Counted from the stretch's first letter, positions 24,664-33,007 are shown. The stretch: DNA of 33,212 nt from Anaeroplasmataceae bacterium (GCA_016294165.1 JAEDCM010000019.1:1-33212); one strand, 5' to 3'. Notes: generated by a model not told the origin, from the sequence alone. Program-made: numbers and translations.

Positions 24664-25770
24664 TTAATCAGTAAAACCAATATCTGATACTTTTAAACTA
24701 GAATATTTAATAGATAATTTATAACTAGTTATTCTAGTTGATCCACTATTAGGTATTAATATACCTTTATTAACCCATTCTAACATCCATTTGGAAATAG
24801 CTCTTGGAGTTACACCAAATAAAGATGATAACTCTTTGTTTTTCAATATTGTTAAATTATTTTCTAAACAATATCTTATCAATACCAAATCTTTTTTAGA
24901 TAATCCATTCAATACATTACTTGTTTCTTTATTTGATGCTTCTTTAGCTTGATAATATATATTCTCAGAGTTTAAAGACATAATTTTACAAAAATATTCT
25001 AACCAAATTTCTAAATGCGGTGGATTCTCTCTTCCATCATAAAATAGTGCAGGAAGTCCCATTTGTAAAGAATTATAATAACCATCAAGATCACTCATAT
25101 AATATTCTTCAAATGAATTAAAACCTTTAAAATCATAATTTTTAATCATTAGAATATATGTAGCAATAGCTCTTGATGTACGACCATTACCATTAGTAAA
25201 TGGATGTATACTTACAAAAGCATAACTAGTTATTGCAGATAAAATTGGAGCAGGTAGATGCTGATTATTATAAAACCAAGCGATAAGTTCATCAATTAGT
25301 GGTTCAACGTCACACCATTCTGGTGGAATATATTCAGGACGCTTAGTTTTATCATCATATACTGCAAATAAAACTCCGGGAGGAGTAGGCCCCCTAAATT
25401 CTATTCTCTTTAGTTTTCCATTTTTTTCAATGATATCATGTAATTGAAATATTAATTCTTTCGATAGTGGTGTATTTTTAGTTTTTTCTTCTTCTAAAAA
25501 AGACAGTGCATCCCAGTAATTTTGAACCTCAACTTCTGCAGAAAGCTTATTACTTTGGTTTTTTTGATTGATTACATTTTCAACTTGTTTTAAGGATAAA
25601 ACATTCCCTTCAATACTTGTAGAAAAATGTGTTTTTTTAAGTTTAGCATCATACATTAATTTTTGTTTTGTTCTTGTAGGTAAGTACAAATACTCTAAAG
25701 CAGTTTTATACTTTTCAATGTTTAACAAGTAACTAACAAGTTCATTCGTGTATTTAAAATCCAATTTCAT
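24664..25770 (-). CDS. Fic family protein with C-terminal winged-helix-like region
   Basis: A 368-aa Fic enzyme; the family transfers AMP or related groups from nucleotides to hydroxyls of target proteins. A Fic N-terminal helical domain carries the inhibitory motif STSIEG (50-55), the class II S/T-x-x-x-E-G/N form that blocks ATP until released. The active loop is HPFTNGNGRTSR at 189-200, with Asn where Asp or Glu is more common. The beta-hairpin flap is near GVLFAVYDD. The C terminus (about 300-350) has LKNKELSSLFGVTPRAISKW, a helix-turn-helix-like stretch. The ATG at 25770 is nine bases after GGAG. Its promoter is covered by an 11-bp repeat array, suggesting autoregulation. No antitoxin gene is next to it. 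Confidence 0.9.
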   Translation of the reverse strand: MKLDFKYTNELVSYLLNIEKYKTALEYLYLPTRTKQKLMYDAKLKKTHFSTSIEGNVLSLKQVENVINQKNQSNKLSAEVEVQNYWDALSFLEEEKTKNTPLSKELIFQLHDIIEKNGKLKRIEFRGPTPPGVLFAVYDDKTKRPEYIPPEWCDVEPLIDELIAWFYNNQHLPAPILSAITSYAFVSIHPFTNGNGRTSRAIATYILMIKNYDFKGFNSFEEYYMSDLDGYYNSLQMGLPALFYDGRENPPHLEIWLEYFCKIMSLNSENIYYQAKEASNKETSNVLNGLSKKDLVLIRYCLENNLTILKNKELSSLFGVTPRAISKWMLEWVNKGILIPNSGSTRITSYKLSIKYSSLKVSDIGFTD

Positions 25771-25789
25771 AGTAATCATCTCCACATAT

Positions 25790-25818
25790 ATTATAGCAAA
25801 ATAAGGAACAAAAGTCAA
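25790..25818 (-). promoter_or_regulatory. promoter of fic
   Basis: TTGACT, exactly 17 bases ending in TGC, TATAAT on the minus strand: close to consensus. The spacer contains an inverted copy of the upstream 11-bp repeat. Confidence 0.8.
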
Positions 25819-25868
25819 AAATTTTGTTCCTTATTTGTTCCTTATTCGTTCTTTACTTGTTCCTTATT
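25800..25868. repeat. operator-like array of 11-bp repeats at the fic promoter
   Basis: TGTTCCTTATT occurs exactly at 25825, 25836 and 25858, with a degenerate copy (CGTTCTTTACT) at 25847, all in register with an 11-base period. The exact inverted copy, AATAAGGAACA, is at 25800-25810 between the -10 and -35 boxes. The period is about one helical turn, so protein subunits would bind the same DNA face. The distal copies overlap the 3' end of the GNAT pseudogene. Confidence 0.85.
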
Positions 25869-26053
25869 GTTTTTTAAATACTCATAGTTTTTTAATTCAT
25901 CTTCTTGTGATACAAATTTAAAACCAGCTTTTTAAAAAAAGTCTTAATGAAGGAATATTATTCTCATCAATAGAAACTTTAATTTTTTTAAAACTAAGAT
26001 ACCAACAAATATCAAATACTGAATTAATGTTTGCAGTATTTATGCCTATATAA
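25842..26053 (-). pseudogene. decayed GNAT acetyltransferase fragment
   Basis: Reading the minus strand gives INTANINSVFDICWYLSF, then KKIKVSIDENNIPSLRLF, then after a frame change KAGFKFVSQEDELKNYEYLK, ending in TAA at 25842-25844. NSVFDI-WYL, S-x-DENN-x-PS and EKAGF-like elements are C-terminal GNAT motifs. The start is missing, the acetyl-CoA loop is deleted (YLSF runs straight into KKIKVS), and there is a frameshift near the run of seven T around 25935. It is clearly non-functional. Confidence 0.7.
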
Positions 26054-26086
26054 AGAAAAAATAGCCAATACTTTCGTATCAGCTAT
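26054..26086 (-). terminator. terminator after tRNA-Gln
   Basis: ATAGCTGATAC pairs over eleven bases with GTATTGGCTAT (two G-U pairs) around a GAAA tetraloop, followed by TTTTTT on the minus strand. Confidence 0.85.
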
Positions 26087-26098
26087 GCTTAACTCTAA

Positions 26099-26173
26099 TG
26101 GCAGAACCAGAGGGATTCGAACCCCCGCATCACTGGGTCAGAGCCGGTTGCCTTACCGCTTGGCTATGGTTCT
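26099..26173 (-). tRNA. tRNA-Gln (CTG)
   Basis: 75 bases with encoded CCA. Acceptor AGAACCA/TGGTTCT, D arm GCC/GGC, loop CTCTGAC giving anticodon CTG, T loop TTCGAAT. The anticodon stem ACCGG/CCAGT has one C-A mismatch in the middle. It has its own promoter and terminator. Many AT-rich genomes manage with only tRNA-Gln(UUG), so this is probably a second glutamine tRNA. Confidence 0.88.
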
Positions 26174-26186
26174 ATTTACATTTATT

Positions 26187-26215
26187 ATTTTAATATAATT
26201 TGCATCATATATCAA
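26187..26215 (-). promoter_or_regulatory. promoter of tRNA-Gln
   Basis: TTGATA, 17 bases, TAAAAT on the minus strand, with the -10 box 13 bases from the mature 5' end. Confidence 0.65.
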
Positions 26216-26242
26216 TAAAAAATGTAATCTAAAAGCCATTTT

Positions 26243-26956
26243 CTAACTACTCTTATAGTTAATATTAGCTAGCTTTGCCTGCTTGCACAAGTCCTTTATC
26301 TGTAATTTATAACATCTCCCATCTTTAATGGTATAGGTTCCACATTGTCTAAAAACAAAACTAACATTTTTTCTTATGCATTGTTCTCTTATATCTAAAA
26401 CCCAAGTATAATCTAGTGGTCGAGCATTGAAATCTGATTCTCCGCCGACAACAACCTCTTCTACTCCACCTAAGTATTTCTCAATATCTATTTTTTCAAG
26501 TAGCGGTTGAGCAATAATGCGTTTATGCTTGATTGGAAGTTTACTAAAAATATCTAATTTAAAATCAACATTTTTTTGATTTTCAATAGTGCAACACACA
26601 GTGACATTTTCATATCCATCATTCCAATCATCAGGAATACATTTCATAAATCGATCAATTCTTTTCGTTAAGAATAAAAACATGCAATCTGATCTTTCTT
26701 TAATCATTTCCCAACAATCCTTACGCCATTCATCCGCTTCCTCAATCAAAAAATCAGTCGAAAAACATAAATATACAAGGCTCGATTTCATCTTGTATTC
26801 CCCATTTTTTAATTTCTCAAGAGGTTTTGAAAAATCTTTAGTTTTAACAATATCTGAAGTGTTAATATTTCTCTTATAATCGCCCTTGTGAATATAACAA
26901 TATAAACATCCTTCACTACATTTTTTACAACCTCTTCAAGGATTCCAAAATGACAT
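26243..26956 (-). pseudogene. DUF5131 (phage Gp37/Gp68-like) family gene with one in-frame TGA at a Trp position
   Basis: From the ATG at 26956, behind a strong GGAGG site, the frame reads MSFWNP, then TGA (26936-26938), then RGCKKCSEGCLYCY and continues about 230 codons to TAG. DUF5131 proteins have a radical-SAM-like Cys cluster near the N terminus after a tryptophan-rich WNPW-type start, so the TGA sits where Trp is expected. The rest is intact: STDFLIEEADEWRKDCW, FLTKRIDRF, CIPDDWNDGYENVTVCCTIE, VVGGESDFNARPLDYTWV and FRQCG. Either this is a fresh nonsense mutation or UGA is read as Trp here. Without recoding, initiation at the ATG at 26791 would lose the Cys cluster. Biological role of the family is unclear to me. 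Confidence 0.75.
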
Positions 26957-26981
26957 ATATAAAACCTCCAAATACCTTTAT

Positions 26982-27011
26982 AAAAAAGCCTCCAAAGCAT
27001 CACTTGGAGGC
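26982..27011 (-). terminator. terminator of the surface protein-mscS operon
   Basis: GCCTCCAA pairs with TTGGAGGC around a short loop, followed by TTTTTT on the minus strand. The ribosome site of the DUF5131 gene follows about 15 bases later, leaving little room for a separate promoter. Confidence 0.88.
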
Positions 27012-27020
27012 ATTCTTATA

Positions 27021-28058
27021 TTATTCTTTTTCTTGCTCTTCTAAACCTTTTGTTAATTCTTGTTGTTCCTTGAAGAACTTATTAGCATCTTCAACATTCT
27101 TTTCAGAAACTACAATATTGTTAGGTTTTGCTTGACTAACAACAACTTGATCAAAGCTAATATCAATACCATTCTTAACGAATAATTGACGATATGCTCT
27201 TAATAAATCTCTTTGAACTTGATAACGGTCATCCTCTTTACATTTTGCGATTAGACGAACTGAAACATTACTTGCTGCATATCCTGATACACCTTTATAG
27301 AATGGACCTTCAACGATTCCATCAATATCATTATGGAATCTTTCCAAATTATCCTTTAATAAATTTTCAACAAATTCCATTGGTACATCATATGGAAAAT
27401 CGCAGTCAACCACTGCAAGTGATAACTCTCTTGAAAGGTTAACAACATTTTTAATATCTGAATTGTTAATAATTTTAATGTTACCAGCTAAATCTAAAAC
27501 CTTTGTTGCACGAATACCAATTTCTGATACTGTTCCTCTAAAATCATCAATAGAAACGATTTCTCCAACACTGTATTCATCCTCAAAGATAATGAAGATT
27601 CCAGCGATAATATCGGCGATTAATGATTGAGCACCCAAACCTATAATAAGAGTTAAGATTCCAACTGACTCCCATACTAAAGCTGTGTTTACTCCACATG
27701 CCTGAAGGAATAACGAAATCAAAACTAAAGCAGATCCGTATTTAATTAATCCATCAAGAAGTGTTATTACAGTTTTTGCTCTATTACTTTTCTCCATCAT
27801 TTTCTTGAATATAAATCTTAATAACCATGAAAATGAGAATACAAAAACGATTAAAGTAATACAACGCATTAATGTTTTTTGATGTTTTTCCCATACACCT
27901 GATACTTTACTTAAATCCCAAATATAATTCTTAGCCCATTCCCCGAAACTACTATCAGGTACAGCTAATTGCATAACCATTCCTACTAAAAAGAAAACTA
28001 AAAATGATACAACTAAGACAAGCATAATAATACTTGTTATTTTTTTATTTTTTTTCAT
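27021..28058 (-). CDS. MscS-type small-conductance mechanosensitive channel
   Basis: A 345-aa membrane channel that opens under membrane tension and releases solutes on osmotic downshock. Helices lie at about 8-32, 62-82 and 97-115, followed by the pore-lining helix with GLGAQSLIADIIAGIFIIFED and the start of the beta domain with YSVGEIVSIDDFRGTV. The cytoplasmic vestibule domain (about 180-310) ends with a charged tail ELTKGLEEQEKE. The ATG has AGGGG upstream. It lies 23 bases after the large surface-protein gene and has no separate promoter, so it is the second gene of that operon. Confidence 0.93.
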   Translation of the reverse strand: MKKNKKITSIIMLVLVVSFLVFFLVGMVMQLAVPDSSFGEWAKNYIWDLSKVSGVWEKHQKTLMRCITLIVFVFSFSWLLRFIFKKMMEKSNRAKTVITLLDGLIKYGSALVLISLFLQACGVNTALVWESVGILTLIIGLGAQSLIADIIAGIFIIFEDEYSVGEIVSIDDFRGTVSEIGIRATKVLDLAGNIKIINNSDIKNVVNLSRELSLAVVDCDFPYDVPMEFVENLLKDNLERFHNDIDGIVEGPFYKGVSGYAASNVSVRLIAKCKEDDRYQVQRDLLRAYRQLFVKNGIDISFDQVVVSQAKPNNIVVSEKNVEDANKFFKEQQELTKGLEEQEKE

Positions 28059-28081
28059 AATCTACCCCTAACTTTCTATAA

Positions 28082-30958
28082 TTATCCTGCAGCAACCTCA
28101 ACATTTACTGTATATTCTTTAAACTCATTACCTATAATTGTAATATCTGATTTAACAATATCATAATTATTATAGAACTCACTATAATAAACTTTAACAC
28201 TTGTTATGTCAACTAATCCATCTAATGTAACAGTAAATGAACTAATAGATACATCAGCTATGTAATCACTATAATTATCAAATTCATAAATAATTCCTGA
28301 TATTTCTATTTTATTAGCTATATAACCAACTGACTTATTAAATGTTAAAACTGTAGTGTTTGTTAATTGTGAAACTGTAGCCGAACCTGCAGTTGAAGGA
28401 ACTTGAACACTTCCTGATGGCTGCTCAATATACATAGCGTAGCTTACACCATTATAGTCAAACATTTGATAATATTTAAAAATATATATTTCATCTCCAG
28501 GTATGTTTTCAATATTAGCATATGTACCTGTAGTTATAATATCATATTCATATTTTGGACTTCCATCAGCATTCGTAGATACCGAATATAAATAAGCGTT
28601 ACAATAACTATTTTCGACATTAGCAACAAAATCAACCTTACGATACATATTGATAGTACCATCATCATTATATGTTAAAATTGCATCACCTGGATTTGGT
28701 GAATTGCAGCTTGGAGAAGCATAAGCAGCTGAAGCATTAGCATAAGATATCGTATATTTTATATCTTCTCCCCACTGAATTCCACTTTCATTTAAAACTT
28801 TAATAGTTATTACACTATCAGTTCCTTTATCTAAAGCACTAGATGAATACTTATCAGTCAAACTGATTGTATCATTAATCGCACTAGTAGAATCACTAAT
28901 ATTTAACTGATATGTGCTAGGCAATGAATAATCAAATTTTATCGTAATTGGTGCATATGTTGATGTACCATACTCATCATACATATTAGCCATCAAATTA
29001 GTAACACTAAATGTGTAAACAAAATTATATACATAATCACTACTAGTAATCGTATTATCTAATTGACTTACTTGATTATCCTTAAACTTTAATTTTGCTG
29101 TAACAACAGCATTTTCCTTTTCTCCGTCAAAATCTAAAACAATTGTATCACTAGCTTTTAGCTCAGTAATTGTTTGTACATGACTAACTCCACCAGAAGT
29201 AATCGTTATATCCATACTAGCTAACGCATAATCATATAACATATCACATGTATAATCAATATTAAAATGCATTCCATCAAATGTATATAAATCGCTTAAT
29301 ATAACCTTAGGATTACTCAAATTTACACTATCAGTAATATATTCCTGATAAGTAATCTCTTCACCATTTATCAAAGATTTTTCCTCATATTTTAAATAAT
29401 ATGAACCGCTTTCTAAATCGTAAACAGCTAATGTAACACTATCAATTCCTTCATATTCAGTGATTATTACATCACCAGAATCTCCATTTACTTTATATAA
29501 TGTCACCTTGTATGTATAAATTCCATTGTACGTTGTTTCGAATTGTGGGTCAACTAAAATATCTATGCGATCTGAATAATATGTTAATTGGCAATTTTCC
29601 AAACTAGTATTTTCAAATGTTGCAAAGTATTCTTGACTAGTATTATAATCAATCAATTCACTTTCATAGAAAACAACCTTATTAGAACCATCATAATAAT
29701 AGAATCCATATTTATATTGTTTAACCGAATATTTTGTAGAAACATCTATTTCATAACTCATGTTAGCATAATCAATATATAAAAGATCGTTATCCTCTTT
29801 TAGAACACTTCCGCTCTCATTATATTGAATCATATAGTAATATATTTCATAAGAATCATTGATGAAACTACATTCGTTCTTTATATTTATAGTTTCAATA
29901 CTTTCAGAGGTTAATGTGGTATCCGCATTAAATCTCATCACCTTATCACTATCAAATCCTGATGGCAAATTCATATCTAATTTATGATAGAAAAATTGTT
30001 TCAATTCCGAATCAACATATCCTATAACATATAAATATACCTCATCATCAACAATTATTCCACTTTTCCCTTTGAAGAAGTTATCTACAATCGTTTCACT
30101 TGAATAAACCACATTCTTTATATCATAAATATCTTCAATTGGGCTATTAGTGATATAAAAAGTAAGACCATCTATATCAACATTATAATTTGAAAAATAT
30201 ATTGAATAAGATATGTAAGCACTTAATGTATCATAATCATAAGTGATGAAATTATTTGAATAATCATACAAGCACTTAATATCTGAATCAGATAATGTCG
30301 TAAACGATGATTGATATAAAACTTCTTGACTAGACATTCCTCCATCTAGATATTCATTTAAAACAAGACGATAATTATATGTTTTATTTTTTTCTAGATT
30401 TGCAACTAAATATTTATCATGCTCATCATCTAAAACAATTTCTGATGTTTCGTTTTCAAAATCAACAATAATACTGTATCCGCCATTGATGCTTACTTTA
30501 TTCTCTTTTAAAGAATCTACATCAACTTGTAATATTGCATAATCACTACCACAGTCAACCTTAATATGACTTGAATAGTCAAAAGGAATACCAGTTGTAA
30601 TTGCAATAAATGAAATGACTCCAACTGCTGTTGTTGTAATTGTCGCACCAGTTGTGACTGCTGTTGATGTTGTAGTCGATGTAGTACTAACAATACTCGT
30701 GTCAGTTGTTCCTACATTACTGGAGCTGTCTATTTCATTTAACTTACTCTCATCAATAGTGCTTTTAGAAGATATCTGTTCTATTTTTTTATTATTCAAA
30801 TTCATTTCAGATATATCACTATGCTCTTCATAATTTGATTTTAGTTCATTTATTTTATAGTCTTCTGCTTTAAAATTTTTGAACTCTGAATACCTATCAT
30901 ATAATAAATCACTAGTATCATTACTAACATAAAACTCATCATTATCAATCCTATTCAT
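28082..30958 (-). CDS. large membrane-anchored surface protein with beta-sandwich repeats
   Basis: A 958-aa protein. Residues 1-80 are polar, charged and probably cytoplasmic (start MNRIDNDEFYVSNDTSDLLY). Residues 82-110 are very Thr/Ser-rich and run into a hydrophobic segment (about 97-123, AVGVISFIAITTGI). The remaining 830 residues are rich in Tyr, Ser, Thr, Asp and Asn with alternating beta patterns and phrases such as NKTYNYRLVLNEY and GSYYLKYEEKS, resembling fibronectin-type-III-like modules repeated about every 100-150 residues. No signal peptide cleavage site or LPxTG anchor is visible, so a type II-like orientation with an exported C terminus is likely. It is expressed with mscS. I do not recognise a specific family; adhesion or surface sensing is only a guess. 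Confidence 0.7.
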   Translation of the reverse strand: MNRIDNDEFYVSNDTSDLLYDRYSEFKNFKAEDYKINELKSNYEEHSDISEMNLNNKKIEQISSKSTIDESKLNEIDSSSNVGTTDTSIVSTTSTTTSTAVTTGATITTTAVGVISFIAITTGIPFDYSSHIKVDCGSDYAILQVDVDSLKENKVSINGGYSIIVDFENETSEIVLDDEHDKYLVANLEKNKTYNYRLVLNEYLDGGMSSQEVLYQSSFTTLSDSDIKCLYDYSNNFITYDYDTLSAYISYSIYFSNYNVDIDGLTFYITNSPIEDIYDIKNVVYSSETIVDNFFKGKSGIIVDDEVYLYVIGYVDSELKQFFYHKLDMNLPSGFDSDKVMRFNADTTLTSESIETINIKNECSFINDSYEIYYYMIQYNESGSVLKEDNDLLYIDYANMSYEIDVSTKYSVKQYKYGFYYYDGSNKVVFYESELIDYNTSQEYFATFENTSLENCQLTYYSDRIDILVDPQFETTYNGIYTYKVTLYKVNGDSGDVIITEYEGIDSVTLAVYDLESGSYYLKYEEKSLINGEEITYQEYITDSVNLSNPKVILSDLYTFDGMHFNIDYTCDMLYDYALASMDITITSGGVSHVQTITELKASDTIVLDFDGEKENAVVTAKLKFKDNQVSQLDNTITSSDYVYNFVYTFSVTNLMANMYDEYGTSTYAPITIKFDYSLPSTYQLNISDSTSAINDTISLTDKYSSSALDKGTDSVITIKVLNESGIQWGEDIKYTISYANASAAYASPSCNSPNPGDAILTYNDDGTINMYRKVDFVANVENSYCNAYLYSVSTNADGSPKYEYDIITTGTYANIENIPGDEIYIFKYYQMFDYNGVSYAMYIEQPSGSVQVPSTAGSATVSQLTNTTVLTFNKSVGYIANKIEISGIIYEFDNYSDYIADVSISSFTVTLDGLVDITSVKVYYSEFYNNYDIVKSDITIIGNEFKEYTVNVEVAAG

Positions 30959-30986
30959 TCTCCCCCTCCTATTCTTTTTTAGAAAT

Positions 30987-31015
30987 ATTATGTCACATTA
31001 ATCAATTGATTACAA
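30987..31015 (-). promoter_or_regulatory. promoter of the surface protein-mscS operon
   Basis: TTGTAA, 17 bases ending in TGA, CATAAT on the minus strand, followed by AGGAGGGGG before the ATG at 30958. Confidence 0.5.
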
Positions 31016-31051
31016 TAAAAATTTAAAAAAATAATATTTTTTACTACTTTA

Positions 31052-31080
31052 AAAATTAAAAGGCTCCCAAAAGGGACCAT
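31052..31080 (-). terminator. terminator of the M13 peptidase gene
   Basis: GGTCCC and GGGAGCC pair around TTTT with one bulged base, followed by TTTTAATTTTT on the minus strand, immediately after the stop codon. Confidence 0.7.
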
Positions 31081-31081
31081 T

Positions 31082-32980
31082 TTACCATATAACGATACGT
31101 TTACTTGGAGCTATATACATTTTATCAGTTTTTTTAACATTAAATGTATCATACCATTCTTGGAAATTGCGAGGTGGAATATTAGCACGCAAAATAGATG
31201 GACCATGAACATCTACTGATAATAATAATTGTAGATATTCCGGTTTAGCCTTCATGCACCATACCTTTGCCCAATTTACGAAATACTCCTCATAATTAGC
31301 ATTTTCCATTTTTGACATAATATCTAATGTTACAGCCATACCACCATTATCCGCAATATTTTCAGAAACAATAAACTTTCCATTAACCTTTCCCCAAGGA
31401 AGCTCAATACCATCAAATTGTTTTACCATTGCTTTTGTTTTTTGTTCAAATTTTTTATTATCTTCCTTAGTCCACCAGTTATTTAAATTACCAAATTCAT
31501 CACACTTAGCTCCATTATTGTCAAATGCATGACTGATCTCATGACCAATAACTGCACCAATACCACCTAAGTTTTGGCTTCTTGTTTGCTTTATTGAATA
31601 AAAAGGAGGTTGGAGGATTGCGGCTGGGAAAGTAATATCATTGCTTGTTGGATTATAACAAGCATTAACCATATGACCAGGCATAACCCATAAATCCTTA
31701 TTAACTGGTAAAGCTAATTTTGAAAAAGAATCTTCCTTGTAAACTTTCATTAATGTACAAACAATCTCATATAATGATGAATTATTATCAAACACTAGCT
31801 TATCATAAAATTCATCAACCTTATCAGGGTAACCCATTTTAACGCGCATTTTTGATAATTTCAAAATTGCTTTTTCCCTTGTTGAAGGAGATAAAATATC
31901 ATTCTCATTTACTCTTTTTTTATAAGTATTAATGATTTCATGAACAATTTCAATAATATCCTTTTTAGCCTCAGAACCGAAGTATTTTTCCCCATAATAT
32001 AATCCAACTGGTTCAGAATATAATTGGCTAGTCAATTGATAAGCAAATTTTTCAACTGATGTCATTTGTGCAATACCAGATAGGGCTCTTTGATATGTTG
32101 ACCCAATCTCTCTTAATTTTTCACTCAATACATTTGTAGATCCTAATAACTCTTTAACATACGCCCAATGCTTATATAGTTCAAAGTTTTCTTCATTAAA
32201 TAAACCTTTAAATCCCTTTAGGAAGCGAGGTTCCGCTACAATTACGAACTCTGGAATGAATCCAAATAAATTATTTAATAGCTTTTTAAAGTTAAGTGGT
32301 TTTAGTAACGAAGCAACTCTTGAAGTCTTCATTGGATTATAACATTTTGTATATTCGCTCCATTCCTCTCTGCTCTTTACTAAGGTTGCAATAATAGCAT
32401 CAAACTTTAGAGTATCTTCGATATATAACGCTTGTTCCTCTTCAGTTAACTTAGTATATTTTAATACTTCACCTGCCATATTTTTCCAAATGCCAAGTAA
32501 AGCCTCTTTTTGGGCCTCCATACCATCTTTATAATAAACTGTATCCGGTAGAATAACTCTTGGTCCTTGTAACATTAAACAATGCTTATTAGTATCCTTC
32601 ATATCATCTTCTACACCAATATTAAATGGTAGTGGAAATCCATTCATTACAAAACTACTTAAATAACGATTTAAATGGGCTACTCCAGTTAATTTCTTAA
32701 TCTTTTCAATATTCTTTAAAGCTGGCTTTGCGCCATCCTTATTTCTTCTTTTAACATCCTTAACAGCTTTATATAAATTACAAGCTCTTTCTAAATAATT
32801 ATTAGGATAATTATTACTGTCACACATTTCATTGAAATCCGCAATCATCAATTTTTCTACATCAACATCTAAGTTCGCAAAACCACCAGTTAATGGTCTA
32901 TCATCAGGTATAACCGCTTTTTCAATCCATTCTTGATTTACATAATTATATAAATCATCTTGAATTCTAATTTTTTCCAT
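31082..32980 (-). CDS. pepO: M13 family metallopeptidase (PepO/neprilysin-like)
   Basis: A 632-aa zinc endopeptidase. Zinc ligands are H480 and H484 in GHEISHAFD (HExxH), with the third ligand E540 in SENIADNGG. The C-terminal PSKRIVIW end is typical of the family. VNACYNPTSNDITFPAAILQPPF before the zinc motif matches the substrate-binding edge strand. There is no signal peptide or membrane anchor, so it resembles the cytoplasmic oligopeptidase PepO of lactic acid bacteria that degrades 5-30-residue peptides. Length is normal. Single gene with its own promoter and terminator; AAGGAATG before the ATG. Confidence 0.95.
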   Translation of the reverse strand: MEKIRIQDDLYNYVNQEWIEKAVIPDDRPLTGGFANLDVDVEKLMIADFNEMCDSNNYPNNYLERACNLYKAVKDVKRRNKDGAKPALKNIEKIKKLTGVAHLNRYLSSFVMNGFPLPFNIGVEDDMKDTNKHCLMLQGPRVILPDTVYYKDGMEAQKEALLGIWKNMAGEVLKYTKLTEEEQALYIEDTLKFDAIIATLVKSREEWSEYTKCYNPMKTSRVASLLKPLNFKKLLNNLFGFIPEFVIVAEPRFLKGFKGLFNEENFELYKHWAYVKELLGSTNVLSEKLREIGSTYQRALSGIAQMTSVEKFAYQLTSQLYSEPVGLYYGEKYFGSEAKKDIIEIVHEIINTYKKRVNENDILSPSTREKAILKLSKMRVKMGYPDKVDEFYDKLVFDNNSSLYEIVCTLMKVYKEDSFSKLALPVNKDLWVMPGHMVNACYNPTSNDITFPAAILQPPFYSIKQTRSQNLGGIGAVIGHEISHAFDNNGAKCDEFGNLNNWWTKEDNKKFEQKTKAMVKQFDGIELPWGKVNGKFIVSENIADNGGMAVTLDIMSKMENANYEEYFVNWAKVWCMKAKPEYLQLLLSVDVHGPSILRANIPPRNFQEWYDTFNVKKTDKMYIAPSKRIVIW

Positions 32981-33007
32981 ATAATCATTCCTTTCTTATT
33001 TAGTATT

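Noticed and set aside
24664..25818. Longer fic start at 25818
   Set aside because: It would begin inside the -35 box of the fic promoter; the ATG at 25770 has the correct ribosome site.
25800..25868. The TGTTCCTTATT array as a CRISPR array or plasmid iterons
   Set aside because: Units are 11 bases with no spacers, and there are no cas or rep genes; the position on a promoter fits an operator better.
26936..26938. Selenocysteine at the in-frame TGA of the DUF5131 gene
   Set aside because: The family has Trp rather than Cys at this position, and no convincing SECIS-type hairpin was seen directly after the codon.
26809..27003. A 64-codon minus-strand frame before the DUF5131 gene
   Set aside because: It is an out-of-frame reading of the true N terminus of the DUF5131 gene, which starts at 26956 in another frame, and it crosses the mscS terminator.
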